Shown here: positions 51,001 through 60,620 of the stretch, in pieces
How positions within the stretch are numbered: position 1 is the first letter of the stretch
How the letters are laid out: each line of letters begins with the position of its first letter
Assembly (NCBI GenBank): GCA_000333855.2
Contig: CM007318.1
Location: 217,973 to 281,972 of the forward strand
Source of the DNA: Endotrypanum monterogeii
Lineage: Eukaryota > Euglenozoa > Kinetoplastea > Trypanosomatida > Trypanosomatidae
DNA length: 64,000 nt
Direction: 5' to 3'
Translations under genes and position numbers: made by a program
The notes under the pieces: model-generated
Seen by the model: the letters and a program-made list of their open reading frames with translations, nothing else
Databases searched by the model: none
What the model was told of the DNA's origin: nothing

Positions 51001-51205
51001 GTCCTCGGAAGACGACATCCCAGAGATGTTGAACGAAGAAACAGCAGCAGACACAAACGTGGTTTGCCCGAGCGTTTCCGCGCCGCGGTGTGGTGCTCGG
51101 CGCAGCGGCAGCTTGGGGAACAGCCTCCTCCTCCTTGTTCAGGTGCAATTTTCCCTTTTTATGAAAGAAGATGTAGAAATCCGGTGGAAGTGGTGGGAGC
51201 TGTAG
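48035..51205 (+). CDS. Hypothetical protein, 1,056 aa
   Basis: Not recognised. The N-terminal region (about residues 1-400) is polar and low in complexity apart from a short acidic patch (SDSSEDEYLYVLG). The most ordered part is about nt 49,230-50,030 (residues about 400-665), which is charged, rich in tyrosine, tryptophan and phenylalanine, and includes DPEWPYVWEQFERDI; this is where a conserved domain would be expected. A very basic stretch near nt 50,411-50,440 (RRRRRRERM) and another near nt 50,530-50,550 could bind nucleic acid or act as nuclear signals (inference). A second ordered patch lies near nt 50,900-50,980 (RICLFFDEQRNVPVVVV). There is no clear membrane segment. The start is the first ATG after a pyrimidine-rich leader, and codon use is like neighbouring genes. 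Confidence 0.85.
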   Translation: MPPPHDSPSREAQHRPTSRRQNTSVITESRSHSPSLFSDSSEDEYLYVLGHANTTKEAIERIRVAQLPLEKKNKRFSSDLWNSVASHAQSITTAPDTDHTYAKRGGALPATREEFREYPRYIVSLTTSREGVFSDALSGFHSYVAREEEERDKMDTVSRYRDASHHEEDKTFAVKAKNHYVGTYDTQGGIVRTIAVPSLSPTMAQEGNTVLPAASASLATPAALDVKPTRGAEEEHTSFVATTVSVPPGTYSGNAGTPHVTEAVFLAKKVEKEAATPAVTGGEGFVSPHVYASPLARARNCGTDAMSQASSLSTPVVAHYSVTGDRVPCSPSVKSSAIAENIACTRPVAHSITTPPTKGAACESATYEKTRPTLAPPSTRQSKQAASVKAMHRHAPLWENARQRKRVPEVFRYRYSPDFEETIEENKLRNRQIDRALRNHERLVGPRGLTKEERQKISHRFADPNALDPEWPYVWEQFERDISRETLFVEDTPYHHPDDALAAISSYVEYCYDRGQQRIKEKSAAALAAIKKNRAPSITDASAPEEKNILGHFFSASATALKGAVVTMRANLPDFVGDPLLSISGYDPALYHATLLFPTDPKARSEKIFSAVREVVLASQQSFMGFPYQLLCEQVGTERLLVAMAELEKQQVDGNYLDEETEVEAPIPVGQTKEDLPFARNTFSLNQTSHHDAGAVQVHPYSHRTTTTGSSRNVHHEWFDNINALDARQVSESSCRPVSLTSSPSVTRTALTATLPDRADGKLVACSRPGQEVGEQPVAGLGTIPAHGHSEAQRRRRRRERMPLLVGEPRPHEFNAFLDVVRNQLASKELKERRRRRKELFRCEHMQEMLKRQYEEGSNDPFSPREFNLGSRESPPASPGPMPKRDGALLVPTVQHTESAKSPRKLFRDDIEGSIYLIPFRPAATAMESAHLCSPRLSLSNTSTQGVAASPETRGMRICLFFDEQRNVPVVVVNKLFRLLTIPGMGNTSSSEDDIPEMLNEETAADTNVVCPSVSAPRCGARRSGSLGNSLLLLVQVQFSLFMKEDVEIRWKWWEL

Positions 51206-52065
51206 GGGACGCGCTCGTGAGCGGTCGATGGTCATCGGACGCACACACGCACACCTTTTTTTTTTTTTTTACGACATCGAAGACACTTAGTTATCTCCCC
51301 CCTCCCCCTCCCCCTCCCCCTCACTTCCTCCCTGCTTTTGACGTGCGCTTTTGGTTTATATTTGCGCACCACCACACCTTTCGACGCTGCAGAGGTGCAG
51401 GTAACTGTAGTCGCTCCTACCCCACCCCGCTCTCCACCGTGCCATCTACATAATGCCCAAGAAGAGAATATCTTTTCGGGTACGGGAATATCGACTGCGG
51501 GTCTTTGAGAAATCTTGTTGGTGTGCAGAGCTGCCGCTTATTCCTCGAAGTACCCCAACAGATGACTGCATATACACGCGTATCACCGCACCTCTTCTCC
51601 CTTTCCTCTCTGAGAAAGTCGACATTCGTGGTGGCCACTCGATAATGCGAATAACACACGCTTTCTCTGTTTTATTTTATTTTTTTTTTTTTGCTGTGAA
51701 CTCTGTGGTGAGGGGAATCGCTTCGGGACTGCCCCATCCAAAACGAATCAGCCTAGTAGAAAGTAGTCGTCCCTGTGACGACAGGCGTCACGATCGATCC
51801 AATGCGAACAAGCTTAGTAGCACGGATGGTGATGCCAGCAAGGGTGTCTGTGAAGAACCATAAAAAACATCCTTGGTCTCCCTTGCGCCTCTTTACGCCA
51901 ACAATCATGCACATACGATCGCCGCCCGCCCTCTCATACCCACATTTCCTACTTTTTCTTCTCGAATTTTGTTACACTGACGTCCCCTCGTGTGTCCCTG
52001 CCCAACCCTATACATACGCGCGCGCACACGCGCATGCATGTCGAGGTGCGTATATCTGTACATGT

Positions 52066-52091
52066 GTATATATATATATATATATATATAT
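52066..52091. repeat. (TA)n microsatellite
   Basis: A perfect TA tract of about 26 bases. Confidence 0.95.
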
Positions 52092-52434
52092 CCCTTACCC
52101 TCCCCCTCCTCGCGTGCGGACCTGTGAAATTAATCTGCTCAGTCATCAATGAGCTGCGAACCGCACCTTCACGGGACACCGTAGTGAAATACCTCACAGC
52201 CACCCACACATACCCTACCTCGAAACAGAAATCAAATAGATTTTTAAAAGAGCAGAAACAACATTCGCTGCGTTTCCTAAGAATTATCGATCGTCGCTGC
52301 CATTCGCACCCCTCTCCCCTGTTCTCACGGCCACCACCACCAACAAAACACACCACCTTTTGCCGATCGCAGACGACTACCGTCAGGCGTGTGTGTGTGT
52401 GTGTGTAGTGTTCTCCAACTCTGTGCAGGTCCTC

Positions 52435-52436
<2 letters not shown>

Positions 52437-52470
<34 letters not shown>
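52437..52470. repeat. (AT)n microsatellite
   Basis: A perfect AT tract of 34 bases, the longest uninterrupted one on this side of the window. Confidence 0.95.
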
Positions 52471-52472
<2 letters not shown>

Positions 52473-53053
52473 GTCTTGTGCGCGCTGCAGTGCCCTCCTG
52501 TGTGGAAACAGTGCTGTAACGCCTCCCAACACCGGTGGTGCTAACGTGTTACTGTACCACGATCACGTTTCACTGGACAAAAAAAAAGTAATAGGTTGTA
52601 GGCGCCTCTTTTCCCCTCTTTGCACTACTATCAAAAATAAAAGGCCTTCCGACGCGAACAAAGGAACGAGGGAGAAGGTAAACGAGCGTTTGGACTGCGC
52701 AAGACTCGCTGTCAGACACGTTCCGTTGTAGCCTCCCCTACATCCCTACGGACTACCCCTCTTTGTTTTCCTTGTCGTGAATTCAGCGAGAGCCTATCGC
52801 CCCCCACCCACCATTATCGGCCGCCGAGGCGCTATTCTCCCAGGTGCTCTCCCTTGCAGCTTAATAAACCCGGAAACCTCGCAGCGAGAGAGCGTCCGAG
52901 GTTAGTGGTGTCAGCACCTTCATATGCGTCATTCACAAAAGGCTGTCTCGGAAACGCGTCTGTCACTCTGCGCTCTCTTTTCCGCGGCCTTAAACAGTCT
53001 TCTTTTCCGAGGAAAGACGGGAGGGGCTGTAAGGGACCGCTGGATTGTTAAAG

Positions 53054-56000
53054 ATGTCTGACATTTCTGGCCTATCCTCGACGAACGTTGAGGCCAAGGT
53101 ATTTCGAAGTCACTTCACCTTTCTCGTACATGGCGTATTGCGACGTATCCCAGGATATGTTTTCTTACTAATTCACGTGTGCTTCGTTCACATTCTGTGG
53201 GCACAACTAGTGGACCATGTCTTCAACTCGGCGCTCACCTTCACGAACACCAACGCCACCAAAACTGATGTAGCCAGAGATGCGTGTACTCGTGTGGTTC
53301 AGGAGATATATCGGTCTGTAGACACAACCCTGTTGCACGACCTGAAGGATGTCTACAAAACCAAGCGTGGTGCAGGGGCCACAGGCGCACTCTCAGCGTC
53401 ACAGGAAAGTCTTGCCTTCCTGTGGAATTCCCCGTCGAGCATGGTTCTCTTCTTTGGACTCGCATTTATCCTCCTCAACTGTGTATCTACAGTGTTGAGG
53501 ATTTGTATTGGCTTTCTTAGTAGCCTCACCTCTCTCTGTCGCCGTCGGGGAAAACCCCACCAGGGAACATCCCAAAAATCGGTGCCGCTGCGAATGACTC
53601 TTCGGTACGGAAACGGGTACGACAGCGTGTTCCGCCTGGCTCTCTCTGCCGTGGAATTGGCCTGGTTTATGAGTTACCCAGCGAATTCGGCGGCGGCCGT
53701 GAAGGGCACCCTCGCGGAAACGTCAGTGTACGCGTCTGGAGCAACGGAGCCGACGTACGCATCTCTGCGCCAACTGCAGGCACGTCACCAAGCCATCGCC
53801 AGCTTCCAAATCGAGGCCTCTCTGTTTCTCCCTCCCCAGTTGTTCAAGTCGACAGCCGACGCAGTGGCCGCCGGCGCATTTGTAGCCATATTTGTGAAGG
53901 TAGTACTGACGATTGTAGTAGCGCTGGATGCACAGCGACTTTTTCACGCCCTTGTCGGCGCTCGACCACTCAACATCCCCAACGGGTGGGACCAGTGCCC
54001 AGTATGCGGCACCCTTTGGAAATGCTCCCGAAAAGCCGTCAATGCAGTTCACGTGTGTCCCCTGGTATTCACCACCCCATCGTCCGCTGAAGACTGCTCC
54101 CCTCACGCAGCAGCATCGAAGTCGGAGAAAACGGAAGACGTGCGAGAGCAAGTGCCAGGCACTGTAAGGCGAAATGAGGATACATGTAAACACTCTGGTC
54201 TGTCGATGCAAGTAACCTTTCGCCCTGGGGATGCATTCCCCGACTCAAGCACGGCATCGTTTTTCTCGCGGCTAACGTACAGCTGGATCAGCCCTCTTAT
54301 GAATTTCACGTTGGTGTCTCCTGTCAACGCGTTCTCGCCCCCGTCCTTATCCTCAATCGCTGAAGACGGGCGTGGACATTGGCGTGCGCTGATGCGTGTT
54401 GTAGACCGACTACCGCGACAACCACGTTCTTTACACACGCGAGACGCGATCGACAAGCCGGCGTGGACGCTGTGGCAACACCGACACGAACCTGAGGCCC
54501 GAGGGGAGGTGTGGTGGCTGGAACGCGGGCTTCTAGCCATTACAAGTCCCATCCGCCGCGTCCTGTCGCGTGCATTCGCAGTCTTTTTTCTCCCCTCCAC
54601 GGCGCGTGAAGCAGACACCGAAAACGGTGGGATTCTTCCGTCCCGGGGTGTTTCTCTGCTTTTTCGTATGTTTCTGCGCCACCCCAGCGGTCGCCAGTTC
54701 GTATTTACTTGTGTCCCGTTAAAGCTGATCCAGGATCTGCTGTCACTCCTGGCCCCGCGCATCGTAAAGTCACTGGTCGCCTTTCTGAAGGAAGTGAGCG
54801 CATCGAACACCAGTGTGCGCCAAAGCTACCTCGGCCGTGGTCTTCTTATTTGTGCTGCCCTTATCTTGACGGTGTCGCTTCAGGCCATCATTTTCCAAGT
54901 CTATCTGACGCACCTGTACGTCTCATGCCTTAGAGCCACCTCGGCACTCAAAATGCTTTTGCTGCGGCAGTCTCTCGTAACCTCTCTGGCAAGTTCCGGT
55001 GGCGGCAGAAGCAGTGGCAGTCGCAGGGGCTTCTCATCACCGATGGCCAACAGCCTGTGTCCCCCTCGTCGTCTGAGTGTGAAAAGCGACGGGAAAGACA
55101 CCCCATCCTCACCAAAGACAAGAACAAGCGCCGAGGAATCCTGCGCCCCTGCTACACTTTCCCGCACGGGTGAGATAATGTCACTGCTCACCGTCGATGT
55201 TACCAACTGCGGCGACTGTCTCATCTTCTTACACAATGTGTGGGGACACCCCTTCGTGATTATATCATCCTTGGTGAGTATGTACACCTACGTGGGTCTG
55301 TTCTCGACGCTCGCAACGTTTGCTGCCCTCATCGCACTCATTCCACTGAACCGCAGCAGCGCTGCCCACGTGCGCTCAGCACAGCAGCAAGCAAAGAACA
55401 ATGAGGCGCGACTTAGCGACCTCACCGCAGCCCTTTCCACCATGCGCACAGTCAAGGCTATGGCGTTGGAAGAGTCCCTTGTGAAGCGAATTGAAGAGTC
55501 CCGCGCTAGTGAAAGTGATGGCATGAAGCGCGTCGGGAAAGCAGAAAGCTTCGCTGCAGCGCAAACAGAAATCACCACATTGTTGGTCGCGCTTGTTTGC
55601 TGCGGGTCATACCTTCTCACTGGTGGCGCCATGGACGCAGCAGTGCTGGTGCCGACGATGGCGGCGCTGCAGGTAATGCGGTTCCCTGTTTGGACGCTGC
55701 CGCACCTCTACTCGCAAGTCACGCGTGGCTATACATCGATGCGGCGCATTGAACACTTCCTCTCCGAACACGACGGTGTTGTGCAAAAAGATGAATCGTC
55801 AGCTGACATTGCTGTGAGGGTTGGCGAAGTACGATGTGACTGTGGGACATTTTCATGGAGTATGCAGGAAACCGCGTCGAGTCAAAGCGCATTTGACAAC
55901 GCCCTAACTGAAACATTCCCGGAAAGGCCATACGGCGACACTCATCCACCGAAGACCACGCCCAGGGAAGGTGACAGAAATGCGGAAGAAAAATCTACCT

Positions 56001-59000
56001 CAGATCCCACATCCAGCGCGTACAGTAGCCCGCGGTGTGGAAACTCTCGCGCGGTGGTTCTACGCGACATTTCCCTTCACATCTCACCCGGTGAGTTCGT
56101 CGTCTTGCGTGGCCCTACAGGATGCGGAAAGAGTGCCCTACTACTAGCCATGTTGGGGGAGCTACACGTTGTACCCAGTGAACAGCAGAGCACAGGTATC
56201 AAGAGCACAAAAAACGCTTCGTGCGGGGAAAAGACGCGGTCTGGTTGCCAGGGATTTCAGGTGGGCGGCCGTGTGGTGTATTGTTCCGAGGTGCCGTGGC
56301 TGCGCCAGGGAACGATGCGAGAGAATATCCGCCTTCTTCCCGACGACGTTCCAGAGAACGCGGCGGAGAAAGAATGGTATGACTGCGTGCTGGAAGCCTG
56401 TGCTCTCAAAGAGGACATCCGGGTAATGGCTAAAGGCGATCGCACCATGGTGGGAGAAGGTGGCTCGAAGCTGTCAGGAGGGCAACGCGCGAGGGTGGCG
56501 CTCGCGCGTGCGGTGTACCGTTATCGCGAAACCGACGTGTTTATCCTGGATGACGTACTCTCCGCGTTAGACGTGGAGGCGCAGAAGCACATCATTTCGA
56601 AGCTGCTTCACGGACTTCTGAAGGCACCCGATGGATCCACCTGCACCTCCTGCACTGGAAATCGGCGCGCAAAAACCATCGTGTTTGCAACACATGTCCC
56701 GGTAAGTCTGGTGATGCCAGACCGTGTACTTCATCTAGATCCGGATGGCACCCTTCAGGAAGTCGTGAGTCACCAGCCGCCGACGGAAGAGCAGGTGCAC
56801 CAGCAAATCAGCATGTGGCATAACACGACGGCAGCGATGTCGACACGGGAGCAACGAAGGTCTATCTGCCATCAGGCCGCTGGCGCTGCAGCTGCGGACT
56901 CAGGAACGCAACCGAGCCATTCCACCCTACCATTGTCCACAAAACGAAACCCCCTCACAGAAACATCACGTAAGCTGACCCCCGCGCAAACGCCTGCGGC
57001 TGGCATAAATGCCCTTCTGCCACGCGCAGAAGATCTGCACCGACTCTTTGTGGAGTATATCGGCGGTCGACAACTCCTGTGGCTTCTTGGACTCGATTTG
57101 ATCATGCAGTTTTTCCGTACCCTGATGGACAACTGGTTGGGTGTTTATATCGCTCTCTATGATAAGCGCAATGCAGCCTATGAAACCATCCTGCGCAGTA
57201 CCAAGTCGCAGCGAGCGCGCAAGTTTATGCTTGACATGTTATCACTTGTTATCCTGCGAAACGACAAACCGCAGCCACCCCCACCCCCACCGGTAGTTCC
57301 GATCTTCGCCAGACTAGGTATCTCGGTGGCGTGGCACAACCCCGTTGTGCTGGATACTGTTGTCGCACAATTCCTTGGAACGTACGCATTCATTGGACTC
57401 TGCGCCACGTTGCTTTCGATGATCCGCACCAATTACTTTTTTTGCTCATATCAGCGTATGGCCGACGCGCTGCAGCTGTGCGCTGTGCGCAAGCTGTTCA
57501 AGGCACCCGTTTCCTACTTCGATCGAATTCCATCTAGTCGACTGTTGCAGATTCTCAGTCGTGATCAGGCAGTTGTCGACCGCGCCCTTGGTGAATCCGT
57601 TCAGCTTCTCTCTCTGACGACTCTTCAGATTCTCGGTATGGTGTGCTTCAATGCTGTTCACTTCGGACCCTTTATTGCTGTTCTTCCTGTAACCGCGCTT
57701 CTTTTCTATCGCGTGACGGTCCGCTTTCTGTTTTTCACCAAACAAGTTCGAGCCTTGGAAGGTGTCCTACAGAGTCAGTCGGTTGCGATCATGAAGGAGG
57801 CTGTGAATGGGGCGACTACAATTCGTGCCTTCGGTTCAGTGCTGCAGAACCAACTTCTCCAGGAAATGCACGAAGCGCTCGACGCTGTACACGTCGCCGC
57901 TAACGCCGGCCTTGCGGCAGATCGCTGGGTTGCCCTGCGACTGGAATGTGTCGCCCTCGCCTTCACCTCAGCGCTCGCCATCCTTTCGGTGCTGACGCTG
58001 TGCCTATCGGCCACGGCATCCACTGGCAGCGCAGCATTTGCAGGGCTGGGTATCATCTCCAGCATGACCGCCTCCCGCTCCCTGTCTATGCTGTGCCGAC
58101 GCCTGGGCATGTTTCAAAATCAGTTTGTCAGCGCCGAGCACCTTCTGCGACTTGAGGAAGAGATACCACGGGAGGATCCGACTGCGACAGCGGAAACTGG
58201 CAGCACGGATGATGCATCGGCGTCGGAGCAGTACACCGCCCCGAAAACAGAGGCGCACCCGCTGCTCGATGTGCGGCACCTGTGTGCGAAGTACCAACCT
58301 CAACTTCCATGGGTGCTGACAGACATCGATTTCACGCTGCACCCGGGAGAATGTATAGGCCTGATCGGCAGAACAGGAAATGGCAAGTCGTCCCTCTTCA
58401 ACGCATTGCTGGGTCTGATGGACGTGGTAGAGGGCGAAATTCTTATTCCTGGGGCACTTTTCTCTTCATCGCCACAGCTACAGGCACGACAACTGAATGC
58501 GCTTCACCTCCCACAGCACGAACTACGCAAGAACTACTTTCAGCTGGTCTCCCAGGAACCGCTTCTCCTGCAAGGAACATTCCGCAGCAACCTCGTGCTC
58601 GGTTTGGACGACCATGGCGTTGCTGCTCGGGAAGCGTATGGTGAGTCCCCGGCCTCACTTGATGCAGAAGCACTCGACGCGCGGCTGAGCGTGGTGCTGC
58701 GGAAAGTCGCGCTCGATGAACTTCTCGAACCGTCCTCACCAATCCAAGACACCAATAAGACTGCCCCTGACTTAGAATCATCATTAGGGTACACCACTGA
58801 CGCCGCCACCCGCGCGCTGGACTATGTGGTCACCGCTGATGGATCAAACCTTTCCGCCGGACAACGTCAGCTGCTGTGCCTCGCCCGTGCCATCCTCCAC
58901 CAGCCACGCGTGGTTCTACTGGACGAAATTAGCTCACGAGTGGACCGACGCACAGATGATCTGATCCAACAAATTATCAGAGAAGAAATGCTATGCCGCG

Positions 59001-59173
59001 GTGGGGAGGGCGATCGCAGCATCGTGAGAACTGGTGTTCTTCTTATTGCGCATCGGCTAGAAACCATCATGTCTCTGTGCGATAGCGTCATCGTCATTGA
59101 GGAAGGTAAATGCCTGGCGCACTTGTCGAAAGAAGAGGTGCATTCATTGGAGGACTTGGAGTCTTACCTCTGA
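53054..59173 (+). CDS. ABC transporter, ABCC (MRP) type, 2,039 aa
   Basis: A full-length ABC exporter with two membrane domains and two nucleotide-binding domains. About four N-terminal membrane segments resemble the TMD0 of long MRPs. NBD1 has Walker A GPTGCGKS (1020-1027), LSGGQ (1140-1144), Walker B VFILDD (1162-1167) and H-loop His1214. NBD2 has GRTGNGKS (1772-1779), LSAGQ (1933-1937), VVLLDE (1953-1958) and His2000. Aspartate replacing the catalytic glutamate in NBD1, with glutamate in NBD2, is the ABCC asymmetry. The family exports conjugates, thiol-metal complexes or drugs; the substrate is unknown. At 2,039 aa it is longer than the usual 1,500-1,600, owing to an N-terminal cysteine-containing insert, polar inserts in TMD1 and before NBD1, and a proline run near nt 57,277-57,293. 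The ATG at 53,054 is the first in frame. It is the last plus-strand gene before the strand switch. Confidence 0.93.
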   Translation: MSDISGLSSTNVEAKVFRSHFTFLVHGVLRRIPGYVFLLIHVCFVHILWAQLVDHVFNSALTFTNTNATKTDVARDACTRVVQEIYRSVDTTLLHDLKDVYKTKRGAGATGALSASQESLAFLWNSPSSMVLFFGLAFILLNCVSTVLRICIGFLSSLTSLCRRRGKPHQGTSQKSVPLRMTLRYGNGYDSVFRLALSAVELAWFMSYPANSAAAVKGTLAETSVYASGATEPTYASLRQLQARHQAIASFQIEASLFLPPQLFKSTADAVAAGAFVAIFVKVVLTIVVALDAQRLFHALVGARPLNIPNGWDQCPVCGTLWKCSRKAVNAVHVCPLVFTTPSSAEDCSPHAAASKSEKTEDVREQVPGTVRRNEDTCKHSGLSMQVTFRPGDAFPDSSTASFFSRLTYSWISPLMNFTLVSPVNAFSPPSLSSIAEDGRGHWRALMRVVDRLPRQPRSLHTRDAIDKPAWTLWQHRHEPEARGEVWWLERGLLAITSPIRRVLSRAFAVFFLPSTAREADTENGGILPSRGVSLLFRMFLRHPSGRQFVFTCVPLKLIQDLLSLLAPRIVKSLVAFLKEVSASNTSVRQSYLGRGLLICAALILTVSLQAIIFQVYLTHLYVSCLRATSALKMLLLRQSLVTSLASSGGGRSSGSRRGFSSPMANSLCPPRRLSVKSDGKDTPSSPKTRTSAEESCAPATLSRTGEIMSLLTVDVTNCGDCLIFLHNVWGHPFVIISSLVSMYTYVGLFSTLATFAALIALIPLNRSSAAHVRSAQQQAKNNEARLSDLTAALSTMRTVKAMALEESLVKRIEESRASESDGMKRVGKAESFAAAQTEITTLLVALVCCGSYLLTGGAMDAAVLVPTMAALQVMRFPVWTLPHLYSQVTRGYTSMRRIEHFLSEHDGVVQKDESSADIAVRVGEVRCDCGTFSWSMQETASSQSAFDNALTETFPERPYGDTHPPKTTPREGDRNAEEKSTSDPTSSAYSSPRCGNSRAVVLRDISLHISPGEFVVLRGPTGCGKSALLLAMLGELHVVPSEQQSTGIKSTKNASCGEKTRSGCQGFQVGGRVVYCSEVPWLRQGTMRENIRLLPDDVPENAAEKEWYDCVLEACALKEDIRVMAKGDRTMVGEGGSKLSGGQRARVALARAVYRYRETDVFILDDVLSALDVEAQKHIISKLLHGLLKAPDGSTCTSCTGNRRAKTIVFATHVPVSLVMPDRVLHLDPDGTLQEVVSHQPPTEEQVHQQISMWHNTTAAMSTREQRRSICHQAAGAAAADSGTQPSHSTLPLSTKRNPLTETSRKLTPAQTPAAGINALLPRAEDLHRLFVEYIGGRQLLWLLGLDLIMQFFRTLMDNWLGVYIALYDKRNAAYETILRSTKSQRARKFMLDMLSLVILRNDKPQPPPPPPVVPIFARLGISVAWHNPVVLDTVVAQFLGTYAFIGLCATLLSMIRTNYFFCSYQRMADALQLCAVRKLFKAPVSYFDRIPSSRLLQILSRDQAVVDRALGESVQLLSLTTLQILGMVCFNAVHFGPFIAVLPVTALLFYRVTVRFLFFTKQVRALEGVLQSQSVAIMKEAVNGATTIRAFGSVLQNQLLQEMHEALDAVHVAANAGLAADRWVALRLECVALAFTSALAILSVLTLCLSATASTGSAAFAGLGIISSMTASRSLSMLCRRLGMFQNQFVSAEHLLRLEEEIPREDPTATAETGSTDDASASEQYTAPKTEAHPLLDVRHLCAKYQPQLPWVLTDIDFTLHPGECIGLIGRTGNGKSSLFNALLGLMDVVEGEILIPGALFSSSPQLQARQLNALHLPQHELRKNYFQLVSQEPLLLQGTFRSNLVLGLDDHGVAAREAYGESPASLDAEALDARLSVVLRKVALDELLEPSSPIQDTNKTAPDLESSLGYTTDAATRALDYVVTADGSNLSAGQRQLLCLARAILHQPRVVLLDEISSRVDRRTDDLIQQIIREEMLCRGGEGDRSIVRTGVLLIAHRLETIMSLCDSVIVIEEGKCLAHLSKEEVHSLEDLESYL

Positions 59174-60620
59174 GCTGGTTGCCAGTCCAGAGTTTGTGGG
59201 CTGTTTTTTTTGGCTATCGTTTTGTGGTATGAGAAGTAAGTTCGATCAGTTTTTCTCTTACTTGAGTGAAAACATCAACACCGAAACCCAGTAGAACACC
59301 GGGACCACCACGTCCGCACTGTGGTACCCTTTCCCCACCGCACGTCGATCAACGTGTCCTTTTGTCATGTGTGTCTTTTTCCCTTCCCCAGTGCCCCTAG
59401 ATGCGATCGATAGATGTACCTGCGAGAAATCGTGCTGCTGGATACGCCACGCGACGCCAGGTGCCCCCCCCCCCGCCTCTCAGCTCTTGGTCGACGGTGC
59501 GCACACTTCTCTAGAACTCCTCTTACCTATCGTGGTGCATCACACTTCTGCGAAGCGGTACTTTTCTATCTTCTTCTGCATACCTGAACCACATCTACAT
59601 GCGACTGCAGCCACAACTCGCGCGATCAAGCCCTCCCACGTCACAAACACTCAACGCAAGCGAACAGAAACAACTACCCTGGGAAAAGACAAGGATGCCT
59701 GCAACTCTACACACAAGAAGAAGCGCGAAAGAAACCTCTGGGGAGGTAAAGCCTCAGACACGCATGCACAACTGCAGAGTGGACCGGGGGAAACCCACCT
59801 GACCCCTACCCGACCAACCCAACATTCCTTAGCGAGGGCTTACTCAAGAGTCAATTTTTGATCCGAGATCCCCCACAAAGGACCCTGAAAGGTGAAGCAC
59901 CACGACCCTAACCTACCTTTAGCTGAGAAGTATGCTTCAACGACGTCCTGCGGAGCTGACATCTGCGCCATCTACTGCATTTGTACCATCACCATTTGCA
60001 TACACAGAATCTTGGACACACTCCCTCCCCTAGCGATCCGCACACACGATGGATGCCGAATCGTGGTTACGCGCTGGGGTGGGTCTCATCGCTGCAATGC
60101 GAAGCTCCAACACGGGAAGTGGGGGGGGGGGGGTTCCATGTGGCAGCATACACCCCCCCCCCCCGCCACAACCAGCATCCACCCACCAGAAAAAGATGCC
60201 CAAGAGAAAACAAGTACCATATCAGCTCGAGTCGGGGTGCAACCCAAGTGTATACGCTAAAGCCCTTTTTTCCCCGCAGCCGAAGCCCTGCAGCGGCACG
60301 GAACTCTGAGGCCACGATGGCGGCGAAACCAAAGTTTTGCCCTCCCGCGTGCGAAAAAAAAAAACATGGCGCCTCCCCGGAGTCGCCAAAGGCCATCCTT
60401 TGGGGGAGGGGGGGCGGGCGGCCTCGGGGGGGGGGGCCTGGTGGGCCGGGCAGGGGGGGGGCGTTTGGGGGCTTGCTGTGGGGGGCGCGGGGCGGTGCTG
60501 CGGGAAAAAGGGGGGCATTTGGACGGGGGGGGGGCGGGCCACCCCGGGGGGAACCAGGGCGACCCGGGGCGTTTTTTCTTTCTACCTAATGTTTCTTTCT
60601 CATTTTGTGGGACAACTGCA
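59174..60620. other. Convergent strand-switch region
   Basis: Plus-strand genes end at 59,173 and minus-strand genes begin (3' end) at 60,621, so the two directional clusters meet here. In Leishmania such sites are where RNA polymerase II transcription stops and where base J and histone variant H3V collect (established knowledge). No tRNA, 5S rRNA or other RNA gene is evident by eye. The DNA contains a C-run at 59,465-59,474, a G-run at 60,120-60,132, a C-run at 60,151-60,161, an A-run at 60,354-60,363 and a nearly pure G-rich block at about 60,398-60,570. Confidence 0.8.
60398..60570. repeat. G-rich low-complexity block
   Basis: About 170 bases made very largely of G on the plus strand, with repeated runs of five to eleven G separated by short spacers. 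It could form G-quadruplexes, or it may be a sequencing artefact. Confidence 0.85.

Larger units (their letters stand above)
51206..53053. other. Intergenic region upstream of the ABC transporter
   Basis: No gene seen. It holds T-runs at 51,257-51,270 and 51,679-51,692, a CCTCCC-type run at 51,298-51,321, (TA)n at 52,066-52,091, (GT)n at 52,389-52,406 and (AT)n at 52,437-52,470. Pyrimidine-rich stretches with CAG near 52,995 and AG near 53,012 could serve as splice acceptors for the next gene. Confidence 0.65.

Noticed and set aside
59367..59861. 164-codon frame in the strand-switch region
   Set aside because: Composition is biased and unlike the real genes here; it includes a C-run, has no motif, and lies in an expected transcription-termination site.
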